A DNA stretch of 64,000 nucleotides, from assembly GCF_030682515.1 (NCBI RefSeq), contig NZ_JAUXOD010000025.1, positions 1-64,000 of the forward strand, in the 5' to 3' direction. The notes beneath the pieces are model-generated. The model was not told the origin of the DNA. It saw nothing but the letters and a program-made list of their open reading frames with translations, and searched no databases. The translations under genes were made by a program, and so were the position numbers. Every line of letters starts with the position of its first letter. Within the stretch, counting starts at the first letter, position 1. This document shows, in pieces, positions 17,930 to 27,288 of this stretch. Origin of the DNA: Hoeflea sp. (GTDB taxonomy: Bacteria > Pseudomonadota > Alphaproteobacteria > Rhizobiales > Rhizobiaceae).

Positions 17930-19141
17930 TCAGCCCATCGCCTTCTGAAGGTTGTCGTCGATCTTGTCGAGGAAGCCGGTGGTCGACAGCCAGGGCTGGT
18001 CGGGACCGATCAGCAGCGCCAGATCCTTGGTCATGAAGCCCGATTCGACGGTCTGGATGCAGACCCGCTCGAGCGTGTCGGCGAATTTCGCGAGTTCGGC
18101 GTTGTCGTCGAGCGTGGCGCGGTGCGCGAGGCCCCGGGTCCAGGCGAAGATCGAGGCGATCGAGTTGGTCGAGGTCTCCTCGCCCTTCTGGTGCTGGCGA
18201 TAGTGGCGGGTGACGGTGCCGTGGGCGGCCTCGGCCTCCACGGTCTTGCCGTCCGGCGTCATCAGCACCGAGGTCATCAGGCCGAGCGAGCCGAAGCCCT
18301 GGGCGACGATGTCGGACTGGACGTCGCCGTCGTAGTTCTTGCAGGCCCAGACGTAGCCGCCGGACCATTTCAGCGCCGAGGCAACCATGTCGTCGATCAG
18401 GCGATGCTCGTACCAGATCTTGGCTTCGGCGTATTTGTCCTTGAACTCGGCTTCGAAAACTTCCTCGAAGATATCCTTGAAGCGGCCGTCATAGACCTTG
18501 AGGATGGTGTTCTTGGTCGACAGGTAGCAGGGCACGCCGCGCAAGAGCGCGTAGTTGAGCGACGCGCGGGCGAAATCGCGGATCGAATCATCGAGGTTGT
18601 ACATGGCCATGGCGACGCCCGACGAAGGCGCATCGTAGACGTCGTGCTCAATGGTGGCGCCATCCTCGCCCACGAACTTGATCGTGAGCTTGCCCTTGCC
18701 GGGGAATCGGAAATCGGTGGCGCGGTACTGGTCGCCGAAGGCGTGACGGCCGACGATGATCGGCTTGGTCCAGCCCGGAACCAGACGCGGCACGTTCTTC
18801 ATGATGATCGGCTCGCGGAAGATGACGCCGCCCAGGATGTTGCGGATGGTGCCGTTGGGCGAACGCCACATCTTCTTGAGGCCGAATTCCGCCACGCGGG
18901 CCTCATCCGGCGTGATGGTGGCGCATTTGATGCCGACGCCGTGCTTCTTGATGGCGTTGGCGGCGTCGATGGTCACCTGGTCGTTGGTCTCGTCGCGGTA
19001 CTCCACCGACAGGTCGTAATAGTCGATCGGCAGGTCGAGATAGGGCAGGATCAGCTTTTCCTTGATGAACTGCCAGATGATGCGCGTCATCTCGTCGCCA
19101 TCGAGATCCACAACCGGGTTAGCAACCTTGATCTTCGCCAT
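17930..19141 (-). CDS. icd: NADP-dependent isocitrate dehydrogenase
   Basis: 403 residues, the length of the homodimeric eukaryote-like NADP-IDH common in alphaproteobacteria. It begins [23 protein letters not shown]. The isocitrate- and metal-binding residues are visible in [26 protein letters not shown] and [18 protein letters not shown], and the cofactor region in [17 protein letters not shown]. It makes 2-oxoglutarate and NADPH in the citric acid cycle. ATG at 19141; the open frame runs further upstream without support. Confidence 0.97.
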   Translation of the reverse strand: MAKIKVANPVVDLDGDEMTRIIWQFIKEKLILPYLDLPIDYYDLSVEYRDETNDQVTIDAANAIKKHGVGIKCATITPDEARVAEFGLKKMWRSPNGTIRNILGGVIFREPIIMKNVPRLVPGWTKPIIVGRHAFGDQYRATDFRFPGKGKLTIKFVGEDGATIEHDVYDAPSSGVAMAMYNLDDSIRDFARASLNYALLRGVPCYLSTKNTILKVYDGRFKDIFEEVFEAEFKDKYAEAKIWYEHRLIDDMVASALKWSGGYVWACKNYDGDVQSDIVAQGFGSLGLMTSVLMTPDGKTVEAEAAHGTVTRHYRQHQKGEETSTNSIASIFAWTRGLAHRATLDDNAELAKFADTLERVCIQTVESGFMTKDLALLIGPDQPWLSTTGFLDKIDDNLQKAMG

Positions 19142-19361
19142 GCGTGTTCGACCTTCTGAGGGGGTTGTCGGGGGGCGGCCATGAGCCGTCCATTCAGTTG
19201 GCGCTTCTCTTAACAAAAGCGGCGCGGGCGCACAACACGCCCGCAGCGGGATGGAGACTAAGGTTTGAGACGCCTCCCGCTCCTTGCCCGGCTTGCCGAG
19301 CTTGATTGTGCATGATCCCGGCATTAGTGCTGTCGCCCTGACAGAAACGGGCCAGGCTCAT

Positions 19362-19925
19362 TTGACCATTCCGCTTGAAACAGAACGACTGAAGCTTCGG
19401 GCGTTTTCCCCCGAGGATGTCGACGCCGTGCACGCCTATCAGGGCCTGACCGAGGTGGCGCGCTACCAGTACTGGGAGCCGCGGTCGCGCGACGAGGTGG
19501 CGATGGAGGTGGCGAAATGGGCCGAACCCGACGGGCCGCCGGAGGCGCCGGCGTCGATGGTCTTCGCCGTCACGCTCAAGTCCTCGGGCGTTCTGGTGGG
19601 CGACATGGTGCTTCTGTTTCGGGATTGGGACGCCCGGCAGGGCGAGATCGGGTTTTCGTTCCATCCCGCCCATGGGGGACAGGGCTATGCAACGGAGGCG
19701 GCACGCGCGGTGATGGACCTCGGCTTCTTTCATTTCAACCTGCACCGCATCTTCGGGCGCTGCGACGCGCGCAACGACCGCTCCTGGGCGCTGATGCAGC
19801 GGCTGGGGATGCGCCGGGAAGCGCATTTCCGCGAGCATGCCCTTTTCAAGGGCGTCTGGGACGAGGAATTCTACTACGCCATACTCCAGCGGGAATGGGC
19901 GGATCTGCGCGGGGGAGCGACCTAG
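19362..19925 (+). CDS. GNAT acetyltransferase (RimJ/RimL-like)
   Basis: 187 residues from TTG at 19362, where the fold begins (TIPLETERLKLRAFSPED). TTG at 19284 and GTG at 19308 are longer alternatives, and none is an ATG. The acetyl-CoA loop HGGQGYATEAARAVMDLGF and the ARNDRSWALMQRLGM motif identify the RimJ/RimL-like GNAT group that acetylates N-termini or small amines. The substrate is unknown. Its stop codon directly abuts the trmJ start, so it heads the trmJ-murI operon. Confidence 0.85.
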   Translation: MTIPLETERLKLRAFSPEDVDAVHAYQGLTEVARYQYWEPRSRDEVAMEVAKWAEPDGPPEAPASMVFAVTLKSSGVLVGDMVLLFRDWDARQGEIGFSFHPAHGGQGYATEAARAVMDLGFFHFNLHRIFGRCDARNDRSWALMQRLGMRREAHFREHALFKGVWDEEFYYAILQREWADLRGGAT

Positions 19926-20747
19926 ATGGCAGGCACCGACAGAAACCGCGACCTCATTACTGGCGGACCGGCGATCATCCTGATGGAACCGCAACTGGGC
20001 GAAAACATCGGCATGGTGGCGCGCGCCATGGCCAATTTCGGCCTGTCCAATCTCCGCATCGTCAATCCGCGCGACGGCTGGCCCAATGACAAGGCGGTGA
20101 GTGCCGCGGCGGGCGCCAGCCACGTGATTGATGGCGCGGTGGTGTTTGGTTCGCTTCCCGAAGCGCTGGCCGATCTCAAATTCGTCTACGCCACCACGGC
20201 CAGGCCGCGCGACGGGCACAAGATGGTGCGCGGGCCGGTGGAGGCGGGCGAGGTTCTCAGGTCGCGCGAGGATGCAGGCGAGAAGACCGGACTTCTGTTC
20301 GGGCGCGAGCGGATCGGCCTGCGCAACTGGGAGATCAGCCTGACGGACGAGATCGTCACCTTCCCGGTCAATCCGGCCTATGCCTCGCTCAACATCGCCC
20401 AGGCCGTGCTCTTGATGTCGTATGAGTGGATGAAATCCGGGCTCGCAAGCCCGCACCAGACGGCCTTCGACACGGAAGCTGTCGAGCCCGCGCCGAAATC
20501 GGACCTCTTCGGGCTGTTCGAGCAGATCGAGGAGGGGCTCGATGCGCGGGGCTATTTCCGCTCCGAGACCAAGCGGATGAAGGCGGTGGACAATCTGCGC
20601 GCGGTGCTGACGCGGCCGGGATTTTCCACCGACGAAATCAATGTGCTGCGCGGTCTTTTTGCCTCATTTGACAGGTTCAGTCGCCCCGGTCAGCGCGCAC
20701 CGGGGCACGGCGCCAAATCGGACGGGGACGAAGGGGACGAGGCATGA
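19926..20747 (+). CDS. trmJ: tRNA (cytidine/uridine-32-2'-O)-methyltransferase TrmJ
   Basis: 273 residues. A SpoU/TrmH-class SPOUT methyltransferase: motif 1 at [20 protein letters not shown], motif 2 at [11 protein letters not shown], and motif 3 at [23 protein letters not shown] form the knotted AdoMet site. The C-terminal ~90 residues ([17 protein letters not shown]...) are the helical extension typical of TrmJ. It methylates the 2'-hydroxyl of position 32 in the tRNA anticodon loop. Overlaps murI by 4 bases (ATGA). Confidence 0.93.
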   Translation: MAGTDRNRDLITGGPAIILMEPQLGENIGMVARAMANFGLSNLRIVNPRDGWPNDKAVSAAAGASHVIDGAVVFGSLPEALADLKFVYATTARPRDGHKMVRGPVEAGEVLRSREDAGEKTGLLFGRERIGLRNWEISLTDEIVTFPVNPAYASLNIAQAVLLMSYEWMKSGLASPHQTAFDTEAVEPAPKSDLFGLFEQIEEGLDARGYFRSETKRMKAVDNLRAVLTRPGFSTDEINVLRGLFASFDRFSRPGQRAPGHGAKSDGDEGDEA

Positions 20748-21535
20748 ATGACGGGCCGGTTCTGGTTTTCGACAGCGGTATCGGCGGGCTCAGCGTGCTG
20801 CGCGAGGCGCGCGTGATAATGCCCGGTCGGCGCTTCGTCTATGTGGCCGACGATGCGGGCTTTCCCTATGGCCGCTGGGAGGAGGGCGCGCTCCGGGACC
20901 GGATCGTCGCGCTGTTCGGCGGCCTGATCGAGCGGCACGAACCGGCGCTGGCGCTGATTGCCTGCAACACGGCCTCCACCATCGTCATGGCGGAACTGAG
21001 GGCCGCCTATCCCAATCTGCCTTTCGTCGGCACCGTGCCCGCGATCAAGCCCGCAGCCGAGCGCACCCGCTCGGGCCTCGTCTCGGTGCTGGCGACGCCC
21101 GGCACGGTCAAGCGGCAATACACGCGCGACCTGATCCGCGATTATGCCGGAAAGGTCCATGTGCGGCTGGTGGGATCGGAGAATCTCGCGGGTCTTGCCG
21201 AAACCTACATGCGCAAGGGCTTTGTCGACGAGGCGGCGGTCCAGGCCGAGATCGCGCCCTGCTTTGTCGAGATGGACGGAAGGCAGACCGACATCGTCGT
21301 GCTCGCCTGCACGCATTTTCCCTTCCTGGTCAACCGCATGCGCAAGATGGCGCCGTGGCCGGTGGACTGGATCGACCCGGCGGAGGCCATCGCCCGGCGC
21401 GCGCTCGCCATTGTCGAGACGCTTCCCGGCGGCGACGCGCTGCCCGACACCAAGGATAGCGTCGTCTTCACCTCGGGCAATCCGGACACCAACGTGCTCA
21501 GGTTGATGCACGGCTTCGGGCTGACGGCGCAGTGA
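20744..21535 (+). CDS. murI: Glutamate racemase
   Basis: 263 residues. The [10 protein letters not shown] motif at residues 10-19 and the two catalytic cysteines in ACNTAST (Cys74) and ACTHFPFL (Cys189) are all present. It converts L- to D-glutamate for peptidoglycan. The start overlaps the end of trmJ, a conserved rhizobial pair. Confidence 0.96.
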   Translation: MNDGPVLVFDSGIGGLSVLREARVIMPGRRFVYVADDAGFPYGRWEEGALRDRIVALFGGLIERHEPALALIACNTASTIVMAELRAAYPNLPFVGTVPAIKPAAERTRSGLVSVLATPGTVKRQYTRDLIRDYAGKVHVRLVGSENLAGLAETYMRKGFVDEAAVQAEIAPCFVEMDGRQTDIVVLACTHFPFLVNRMRKMAPWPVDWIDPAEAIARRALAIVETLPGGDALPDTKDSVVFTSGNPDTNVLRLMHGFGLTAQ

Positions 21536-21684
21536 GGCGGCGTGCCGCGTCGGAGCGGAACCTGAATTCCTGTGTATTTCGCCGATCGGGGTGCCGCGCG
21601 GCGGCAATTCTCTGATAGGGAGCTAGGGGGCCGGCGCGCATGCGACGCGGATCCGGCAGGTCCCATCCAAGGAGTTGAGCCAGA

Positions 21685-23208
21685 GTGCAGGTCGGAATTG
21701 ACATGGGGAGCCTGGCTGGCGGGCAGCCGGCCCGGCTCGACATCGAGGAGTTGCTGGCGACCCGTCTCCTGGTGCAGGGCAATTCCGGCTCCGGCAAGTC
21801 GCATCTGCTCAGGCGCCTGCTTGAGCAATCGGCGCCATGGGTGCAGCAGGTGGTGATCGATCCCGAGGGCGATTTCGTCACGCTGTCGGAGCGATACGGG
21901 CACCTGGTGGTGGATGGAGAGCGCTCGGAAGCCGAGCTTGCGGGGATCGCGAGCCGCATCCGGCGGCACCGGGTCTCCTGCGTGCTCTCGCTCGAGGGGC
22001 TCGAGGTCGAGCAGCAGATGCGCGCAGCGGCGGTATTTCTCAACGCCATGTTCGACGCCGAGCACGAGCACTGGTATCCGGTGCTGGTGGTGGTGGACGA
22101 GGCGCAGATGTTCGCGCCCGCCGTTGGCGGCGATGTCTCGGAAGACGCGCGCAAGATGTCATTGGGCGCGATGACCAACCTGATGTGCCGCGGCCGCAAG
22201 CGCGGACTCGCCGGCGTGATCGCCACGCAGCGCCTCGCCAAGCTCGCCAAGAACGTTGCGGCGGAAGCCTCGAATTTCCTGATGGGGCGAACCTTTCTCG
22301 ACATCGACATGGCGCGCGCGGCCGATCTTCTCGGCATGGACCGGCGCCAGGCGGAGATGTTCCGCGACCTGACCCGCGGCAATTTCGTGGGCCTCGGCCC
22401 GGCGCTGTCGCGGCGGCCGCTGCCGATCGCCATCGGCGAGGTGGAGACCCAGGCCCGGTCCTCGAGCCCGAAGCTGATGCCGATGCCCGATGCGCCGGCG
22501 GATGTCGAGGAGTTGATCTTCACCCCCGACCCCGAGGAATTCGCCCGGCTGACGCGGGCGCGGGCGCGTCCGGCGCCCAGGCCCACCACCGACATCCTGG
22601 CAGAACTGGCGCGCGCCACGCCGCTGAGCGACGCGCCTTTGGCCAGAGCCGGCAGGGACGCCGCCGCGCCCGAGATGGACAAGCAGGAGCGCGACAGCCG
22701 CGTGGCCGCGGTGTTCGGCGAAATCCTCGCCGACCCGCAATCGGGCTACCGCACCGATGCGGCGCTCTATCAGGATTTTCTGGTGCGACTGAGGATGCGG
22801 CGCGTCTCCGGGCCTGCCATGTCGCTGTCGGACTTCCGCCGCCGCCTGGCCATCGCCCGCTCGGGCGTGGATGCCGAGACCGCCGCAACCGAGGCCTGGG
22901 CGACCGCGCTCACGCTCTCGTCGCAGGTGACGGACGATCTGCAGGGGGTGTTCCTGATGCTCGCCAACGCGGCGATCAGGGGCGAGGCCTGCCCGTCGGA
23001 CGCCCGCATCGCGCGCGCCTACGGCACCCACTCGGCGCGTCGGGCGCGCAGGCTGCTCGGCTATTTCGAGGAGCAGGGACTGATCATCGTCCATGCCGAC
23101 CCGGCAGGCAGGCGTATCGTCGGCATCCCGGAGCTCCAGGCCGAGACCGCGCCGGGGGCGGCGGATGCAGCCGATGAGGACGCGGGACGGGCGCAGGCTG
23201 CGGAGTAG
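21685..23208 (+). CDS. HerA/DUF87-like ATPase
   Basis: 507 residues from a GTG with aaggag upstream. Walker A GNSGSGKS at residues 32-39 and Walker B VLVVVDEAQMF at ~133-143. The IDPEGDFVTLSERYG and GVIATQRLAKLAKNVAAEASN segments place it in the HerA/VirB4/DUF87 group of DNA-translocating or conjugation-type ATPases. The C-terminal ~200 residues are Arg/Ala-rich and look like a helical or winged-helix DNA-binding part (MSLSDFRRRLAIARSG, ARIARAYGTHSARRARRLLGYFEEQG). No nuclease (NurA) partner and no mobile genes are nearby. Its role is unknown; DNA processing is the likely guess. Confidence 0.82.
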   Translation: MQVGIDMGSLAGGQPARLDIEELLATRLLVQGNSGSGKSHLLRRLLEQSAPWVQQVVIDPEGDFVTLSERYGHLVVDGERSEAELAGIASRIRRHRVSCVLSLEGLEVEQQMRAAAVFLNAMFDAEHEHWYPVLVVVDEAQMFAPAVGGDVSEDARKMSLGAMTNLMCRGRKRGLAGVIATQRLAKLAKNVAAEASNFLMGRTFLDIDMARAADLLGMDRRQAEMFRDLTRGNFVGLGPALSRRPLPIAIGEVETQARSSSPKLMPMPDAPADVEELIFTPDPEEFARLTRARARPAPRPTTDILAELARATPLSDAPLARAGRDAAAPEMDKQERDSRVAAVFGEILADPQSGYRTDAALYQDFLVRLRMRRVSGPAMSLSDFRRRLAIARSGVDAETAATEAWATALTLSSQVTDDLQGVFLMLANAAIRGEACPSDARIARAYGTHSARRARRLLGYFEEQGLIIVHADPAGRRIVGIPELQAETAPGAADAADEDAGRAQAAE

Positions 23209-23572
23209 GGTGGTCGTTCTCTCTCCCCTTGCAGGAGAGAAAGGGTTTTCAGCATCCTGGCTTCAGCCAAGTGCTGGAAATCGCAAGTGACGGGTGGCAC
23301 GAGTTTGCCCCCTCTCTTGCAAAAACCAACGTTCAGCCTTCGGTTCATAGTCTTTTGAATTTTGCGTCGTTGATCGTGTCCATGGCGCTATCGCCTCGAT
23401 CTGTGTCCAAAAGGACTCTGGATCGGTTCCCCCTTGGCCGGAAACTCCTGAGTTCTTTCGGGCAGGCCCGGCAAAGGCGCGGACCCAACCGGGAAATTGA
23501 CAACCATCAATGCACCTATCGCCGATCAGCCCATCATTGTCCATGTTTCATGGATCCCGGAAGGAGGATGCG
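23209..23572. other. Gene-free spacer with short palindrome
   Basis: A 364-base gap with no credible gene; weak frames on both strands lack ribosome sites and family likeness. At 23218-23243 ttctctctcc...ggagagaaa forms a hairpin of the 'tctccccttgcaggaga' kind that recurs in rhizobial intergenic space, and it may terminate the ATPase gene. A partial second copy (ccctctcttgcaa) lies near 23311. Confidence 0.5.
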
Positions 23573-23746
23573 ATGGACAAGGATAGGGTGATCGGTTCCG
23601 CAAAGGTCATCAAGGGCAAGGTCAAGGAGGCCGTCGGAAAGGCGGTCGGCGACGCCAAGCTTGAGACCGAAGGGAAGGCCGACAAGGTCGAGGGCAAGGT
23701 TCAGAACGCTGTTGGCGGACTGAAGGACACGCTCCGCGGCGACTGA
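23573..23746 (+). CDS. CsbD-family stress protein
   Basis: 57 residues, highly charged and helical: MDKDRVIGSAKVIKGKVKEA, then GKADKVEGKVQNAVGGLKD. This is the CsbD pattern of alternating Lys/Glu/Gly repeats. CsbD proteins are abundant small stress-induced proteins of unknown biochemical role. The ATG at 23573 has a near-perfect aaggagg. It neighbours another small stress-type gene. Confidence 0.9.
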   Translation: MDKDRVIGSAKVIKGKVKEAVGKAVGDAKLETEGKADKVEGKVQNAVGGLKDTLRGD

Positions 23747-23825
23747 CTCCCCGGGCGTGGCGAGGCGCGTGCCTAGTTCGCTTTCTCGCGCAGGGGCGTG
23801 CATCTAAGCGGCGTTTCGATGGACG

Positions 23826-23850
23826 GGAACTTTTTCAAGTGGTTCGCGTT
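23826..23850 (+). promoter_or_regulatory. EcfG-type general stress promoter
   Basis: GGAAC at 23826-23830 and CGTT at 23847-23850 are separated by exactly 16 bases, matching the alphaproteobacterial EcfG sigma-factor consensus (GGAAC-N16/17-CGTT). It lies 65 bases before the DUF3309 start codon. Confidence 0.75.
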
Positions 23851-23914
23851 GAGTGAAGTAAGCTTCGGGTCCCGGTCAATCGAACCGGCAGAGCCCGTCC
23901 ATGGAGGGACTTCT

Positions 23915-24079
23915 ATGTCGATTGGTACAATTCTTCTCATCATTCTCATCATCTTCCTGCTCGGGGGCTTCAGCGGCCGCTTCGGTGGATACGGCTACGG
24001 CTTCGGACATGGCGGGGTCGGCGTGATCGGCGTGCTGGTCATCATCCTGCTCGTGCTGGTTCTCACCGGCAGGCTCTGA
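23915..24079 (+). CDS. DUF3309-family small membrane protein
   Basis: 54 residues beginning MSIGTILLIILIIFLLGG, with two hydrophobic stretches around a Gly/Tyr-rich loop (FGGYGYGFGHGG). This is the DUF3309 layout, a tiny inner-membrane protein widespread in alpha- and betaproteobacteria with no known function. ATG at 23915 with gaggga; a longer upstream frame would cover the EcfG promoter. The stress promoter suggests expression in stationary phase or under stress. Confidence 0.85.
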   Translation: MSIGTILLIILIIFLLGGFSGRFGGYGYGFGHGGVGVIGVLVIILLVLVLTGRL

Positions 24080-24187
24080 CGCCACCAGCGCATGATGGCG
24101 GCCCAGGGTTGCGCCTGGCCGACCGATTCACGGCGCGCTCGGATGGGTTCATTCGAGCGGTAATGCACATGCATGACATCAAAACCC

Positions 24188-24225
24188 GACAACGCCGCGC
24201 ATCCGGATGGATGCGCGGCGTTGTC
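24188..24225 (-). terminator. Perfect 17-bp hairpin terminator
   Basis: Arms 24188-24204 (gacaacgccgcgcatcc) and 24209-24225 are exact complements with a 4-base loop. Read on the minus strand it ends in gggtttt, so it should terminate the PNPOx-like gene; it also blocks read-through from the DUF3309 gene. Confidence 0.75.
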
Positions 24226-24271
24226 GTTGCTTGCGGGTCGGCGGGAGCGGCCCCCAAGCTGCGCCCAGAGC

Positions 24272-24922
24272 TCAGTACAGGGTCTTCTTGTAGTCCTGCT
24301 CGAGATCGTCGTCGATCTTGCGCATCGCTTCGGCGTCGCTGGGCGCGCCGGTGGTCTGGTCGAGGATGATCTTCGCCAGCGAGGGCATTGTGCCGCGATC
24401 CTGAAAATGCTCCGGGTCCCACAGATGCGAGCGGCGGAACGCCTTGGCGCAGTGCAGAAACACCTCTGTCACCCGGACGACGATGGCGAGCCTGGGCGCG
24501 CGATCCCTGACGCTCATGCTCTCGAGGATGGCGGGATCGGTCGTCAGGCTCGCCTGGCCGTTGACGCGCAAGGTGTCGTCAAAGCCTGGAATGATGAAGA
24601 GCAGCCCGACGCTGGGGTTGGCAACGATGTTGGCGATCGTGTCGAGGCGGTTGTTGCCCGGCCGGTCCGGGATCGCCAGATGCTGCGGATCAAGAATGCG
24701 GACGAAGCCCGCCGGGTCGCCGCGCGGACTGACGTCGGCCTTGCCCTCGGCACTCTGGGTGCCGATGCACAGGAAGGGCGAGCGCCGCACGAATTCCTGC
24801 GCATGGCTGTCGAGCGCGCTCAGGCTCTTGATCGCGGCCAGCGGATGGGTCGGCTGATACAGGGTTCGAAGCGTCTGCTCGTCGGTGATGGCGAAGTCCG
24901 GATTGATGGTGAATTCGGTCAT
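24272..24922 (-). CDS. Pyridoxamine 5'-phosphate oxidase-like FMN-binding protein
   Basis: 216 residues of the MSMEG_1061-type PNPOx-like flavoprotein group. Conserved core: FLCIGTQSAEGKADVSPRGDPAGFV (FMN-binding strand pair), IPDRPGNNRLDTIANI, VGLLFIIPGFDDTLRVNG, and FLHCAKAFRRSHLWDP near the end. These proteins bind FMN or F420; many are uncharacterised reductases, so a specific substrate cannot be given. ATG at 24922 with gggag. Single gene. Confidence 0.88.
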   Translation of the reverse strand: MTEFTINPDFAITDEQTLRTLYQPTHPLAAIKSLSALDSHAQEFVRRSPFLCIGTQSAEGKADVSPRGDPAGFVRILDPQHLAIPDRPGNNRLDTIANIVANPSVGLLFIIPGFDDTLRVNGQASLTTDPAILESMSVRDRAPRLAIVVRVTEVFLHCAKAFRRSHLWDPEHFQDRGTMPSLAKIILDQTTGAPSDAEAMRKIDDDLEQDYKKTLY

Positions 24923-25007
24923 GCTGCTCCCTTTCGGACTTCCTGGATTGACGCGTGCCCGGGCCGGGCCTGATGACGTGCGGCCGCGCAGGGGCGGGCG
25001 TCAGAAA

Positions 25008-26246
25008 TTAGGCCTCGGCCCGTTCCTCCCAGACCTTGACCAGTTCGACGATCGTGGCGACCGATGCCTCCATGTCCTGGCGGCTGATCCATTCAAGCGG
25101 CGAGTGGTAGGAATGGCCGCCGGTGTAGATGTTGGGGCAGGGCAGGCCCATGAAGGACAGGCGCGAGCCATCGGTGCCGCCGCGGATCGAATGGGTGACC
25201 GGCTCGAGGCCGACGCGGCGGACGGCTTCCTTCAGGTTCTCCATGACCTCCGGGTGGCGGTCGAGCACTTCCTTCATGTTGCGGTATTGCTGGGTAACCT
25301 TGAAGCTCATCGTCGAGCCCGGATAGGCTGACATCACTTCCTCGGCGATCTGCTGGAGCTGCGCTTCCTTCTGGGTCAGCTCCTCATTGACGAAATCGCG
25401 GACGATGAAGGAAAGGCGGGCTTTGTCCATCGACCCGGTCACGCCGGTGGGGTGGATGAAGCCCTGGCGGCCCTCGGTCGTTTCCGGCGCGATGTCCTTT
25501 GGCAGATGGGCGATGATGTCGGCGGCGATCTTGATGGCGTTCTCCATCACGCCCTTGGAGGTGCCCGGATGCTGGGCCACGCCGGTGATCTCGATCTCGA
25601 CTCCGTCGGCGGAGAAGGTCTCGTCCTCGATCTCGCCGATGGTGGAGCCGTCGAGCGTGTAGCCGAATGCGGCGCCGAGCTTGTCGAGGTCGACCTTGTC
25701 GGCGCCGCGGCCGATTTCCTCGTCGGTGGTGAACAGGATGCGGATCGCGCCGTGCCTGATCTCAGGGTTCTCGACCAGGATCTGCGCGGCCTGCATGATC
25801 TCGGCGATGCCGGCCTTGTCGTCGGCGCCCAGCAGCGTGGTGCCATCGGTGGTGACGATGTCATGGCCGATCTGGTTGGCGAGTTCGGGATGCTCGCTCA
25901 CCTTGATGATGCGGCTCGTATCGCCGGTCAACTGGATGTCGCCGCCCTGGTAGTTGAGCACGATGCCGGGCTTGACGCCGGTGCCGGTGAAATCGGGCGC
26001 GGTGTCCATGTGCGAGCAGAAGCAGATGACAGGCACGTCCTTGGAGGTGTTGGCGGGGATGGTCGCATAGATGTTGCCGTGCTCGTCCATGTGGGCGTCG
26101 GCGAGGCCGAGCGTCAGCAGTTCGCCGACCAGCACGCGGCCGAGATCCTTCTGCTTCTCCGTCGAGGGCTGGGCCGGGGAGGAGGCGTCCGACTGGGTGT
26201 CGATGACGACGTAGCGGAGCAGGCGGTCGAGAACGGTATCGGTCAT
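25008..26246 (-). CDS. pepT: Peptidase T (tripeptidase)
   Basis: 412 residues. M20 metallopeptidase with zinc ligands in CSHMDTAPD (His79, Asp81), GADDKAGIAEIM, TTDEEIGRG and the C-terminal TGGHSYHSPLEWI. PepT removes the N-terminal residue of tripeptides in the cytoplasm. ATG at 26246 begins MTDTVLDRLLRYVVIDTQSD, the normal N-terminus; the open frame upstream is not coding. Divergent from rpsD. Confidence 0.95.
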   Translation of the reverse strand: MTDTVLDRLLRYVVIDTQSDASSPAQPSTEKQKDLGRVLVGELLTLGLADAHMDEHGNIYATIPANTSKDVPVICFCSHMDTAPDFTGTGVKPGIVLNYQGGDIQLTGDTSRIIKVSEHPELANQIGHDIVTTDGTTLLGADDKAGIAEIMQAAQILVENPEIRHGAIRILFTTDEEIGRGADKVDLDKLGAAFGYTLDGSTIGEIEDETFSADGVEIEITGVAQHPGTSKGVMENAIKIAADIIAHLPKDIAPETTEGRQGFIHPTGVTGSMDKARLSFIVRDFVNEELTQKEAQLQQIAEEVMSAYPGSTMSFKVTQQYRNMKEVLDRHPEVMENLKEAVRRVGLEPVTHSIRGGTDGSRLSFMGLPCPNIYTGGHSYHSPLEWISRQDMEASVATIVELVKVWEERAEA

Positions 26247-26375
26247 GGGGACTCGCAATCCAGATGAAAGCACAGCTATAGACCGCCTTGCCGCCCACGG
26301 GAATATTGGTGATGGAGTTTGACGAGGTCGCCCCGGATTTTCAGGGGCGATCGCCGACGCCCGCCGCACAAAGTG

Positions 26376-26404
26376 TTGACTTCCCGCTCTTTCCGGCCTA
26401 GAGA
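26376..26404 (+). promoter_or_regulatory. rpsD promoter
   Basis: TTGACT (26376-26381) and TAGAGA (26399-26404) with a 17-base spacer, a good housekeeping-sigma match, about 175 bases before rpsD. Confidence 0.7.
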
Positions 26405-26410
26405 CCCGGC

Positions 26411-26554
26411 CAGCGCGAGGGTTCATGCCCTCGCGTTTTCTTACGTGTCCCGTGGACGGTTTGCACAAAGCGTGCGTCAACCGTCCTGTCAGGTCCCGAA
26501 AACGGGGGCCAGAGGAGGGCGCGTTTCCTTCATCCGGTTTGGCAACAGGCCGGT
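26411..26554 (+). ncRNA. Structured rpsD 5' leader (candidate cis-regulatory RNA)
   Basis: Four hairpins can be drawn between the promoter and rpsD: 26414-26435 (cgcgaggg/ccctcgcg, then tttt, terminator-like), 26454-26486 (ggacggtt/aaccgtcc with inner gcac/gtgc), 26492-26510 (ggtcccg aaaa cgggggcc) and a weaker one at 26534-26553. The pattern suggests attenuation or autogenous control by S4. No known leader family is identified with certainty. Confidence 0.5.
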
Positions 26555-26577
26555 GTAACCTTTTGAAAGGAAATGCG

Positions 26578-27195
26578 ATGAGCAAGCGCGAATCGTCCAA
26601 GTACAAACTAGATCGCCGTATGGGCGAGAACATCTGGGGCCGTCCGAAGTCCCCGGTCAACCGCCGCGAATACGGCCCTGGCCAGCACGGCCAGCGCCGC
26701 AAGGGCAAGCTGTCCGACTTCGGCGTGCAGCTGCGCGCCAAGCAGAAGCTCAAGGGCTATTACGGCGACATTTCGGAAAAGCAGTTCCGCAAAACCTATG
26801 ACGAAGCCAACCGGATGAAGGGCGATACGCCCGAGAACCTGATCGGCCTTCTGGAGCAGCGCCTCGACGCCGTCGTCTACCGCGCCAAGTTCGTGCCGAC
26901 GATCTTCGCCGCGCGCCAGTTCGTCAATCACGGCCACATCACCGTCAACGGCCAGCGCGTCAACATCGGTTCGTACCGCTGCAAGCCGGGCGACGTGGTT
27001 GCCGTCAAGGAAAAGTCCAAGCAGCTCGCCATCGTGCTCGAATCGGCCCAGCTCGCCGAACGCGACGTGCCGGACTATATCGAAGCCGATCACCACAAGA
27101 TGTCGGCCACCTTCGTGCGCACCCCGACGCTTGGCGACGTTCCCTATCCGGTGGTGATGGAACCGAACCTGGTCGTCGAATTCTATTCGCGCTGA
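26578..27195 (+). CDS. rpsD: 30S ribosomal protein S4
   Basis: 205 residues. [22 protein letters not shown] at the start, [20 protein letters not shown], the S4 RNA-binding domain ([14 protein letters not shown]... [19 protein letters not shown]) and a C-terminal [10 protein letters not shown]4 binds 16S rRNA first in 30S assembly and in many bacteria represses its own operon. Here rpsD stands alone, outside the alpha operon, as in rhizobia. ATG at 26578 with aaagga upstream. Confidence 0.98.
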   Translation: MSKRESSKYKLDRRMGENIWGRPKSPVNRREYGPGQHGQRRKGKLSDFGVQLRAKQKLKGYYGDISEKQFRKTYDEANRMKGDTPENLIGLLEQRLDAVVYRAKFVPTIFAARQFVNHGHITVNGQRVNIGSYRCKPGDVVAVKEKSKQLAIVLESAQLAERDVPDYIEADHHKMSATFVRTPTLGDVPYPVVMEPNLVVEFYSR

Positions 27196-27222
27196 TCGGA
27201 TCCTTCCGGTCTCGCCAAATCA

Positions 27223-27249
27223 GGGCCGCCTTTCGGGGCGGCCTTTTTG
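27223..27249 (+). terminator. Terminator after rpsD
   Basis: ggccgcc / ggcggcc stem (27224-27243) with a 6-base loop, followed by ttttt. Confidence 0.85.
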
Positions 27250-27288
27250 TATCTGCGGTATCTTGATATCCTGATTAAGGGGCAGCCC

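Noticed and set aside
23263-23544. 93-residue minus-strand frame in the 23.2-23.57 kb gap
   Set aside because: No ribosome site, overlaps a short palindromic repeat, and no family likeness.
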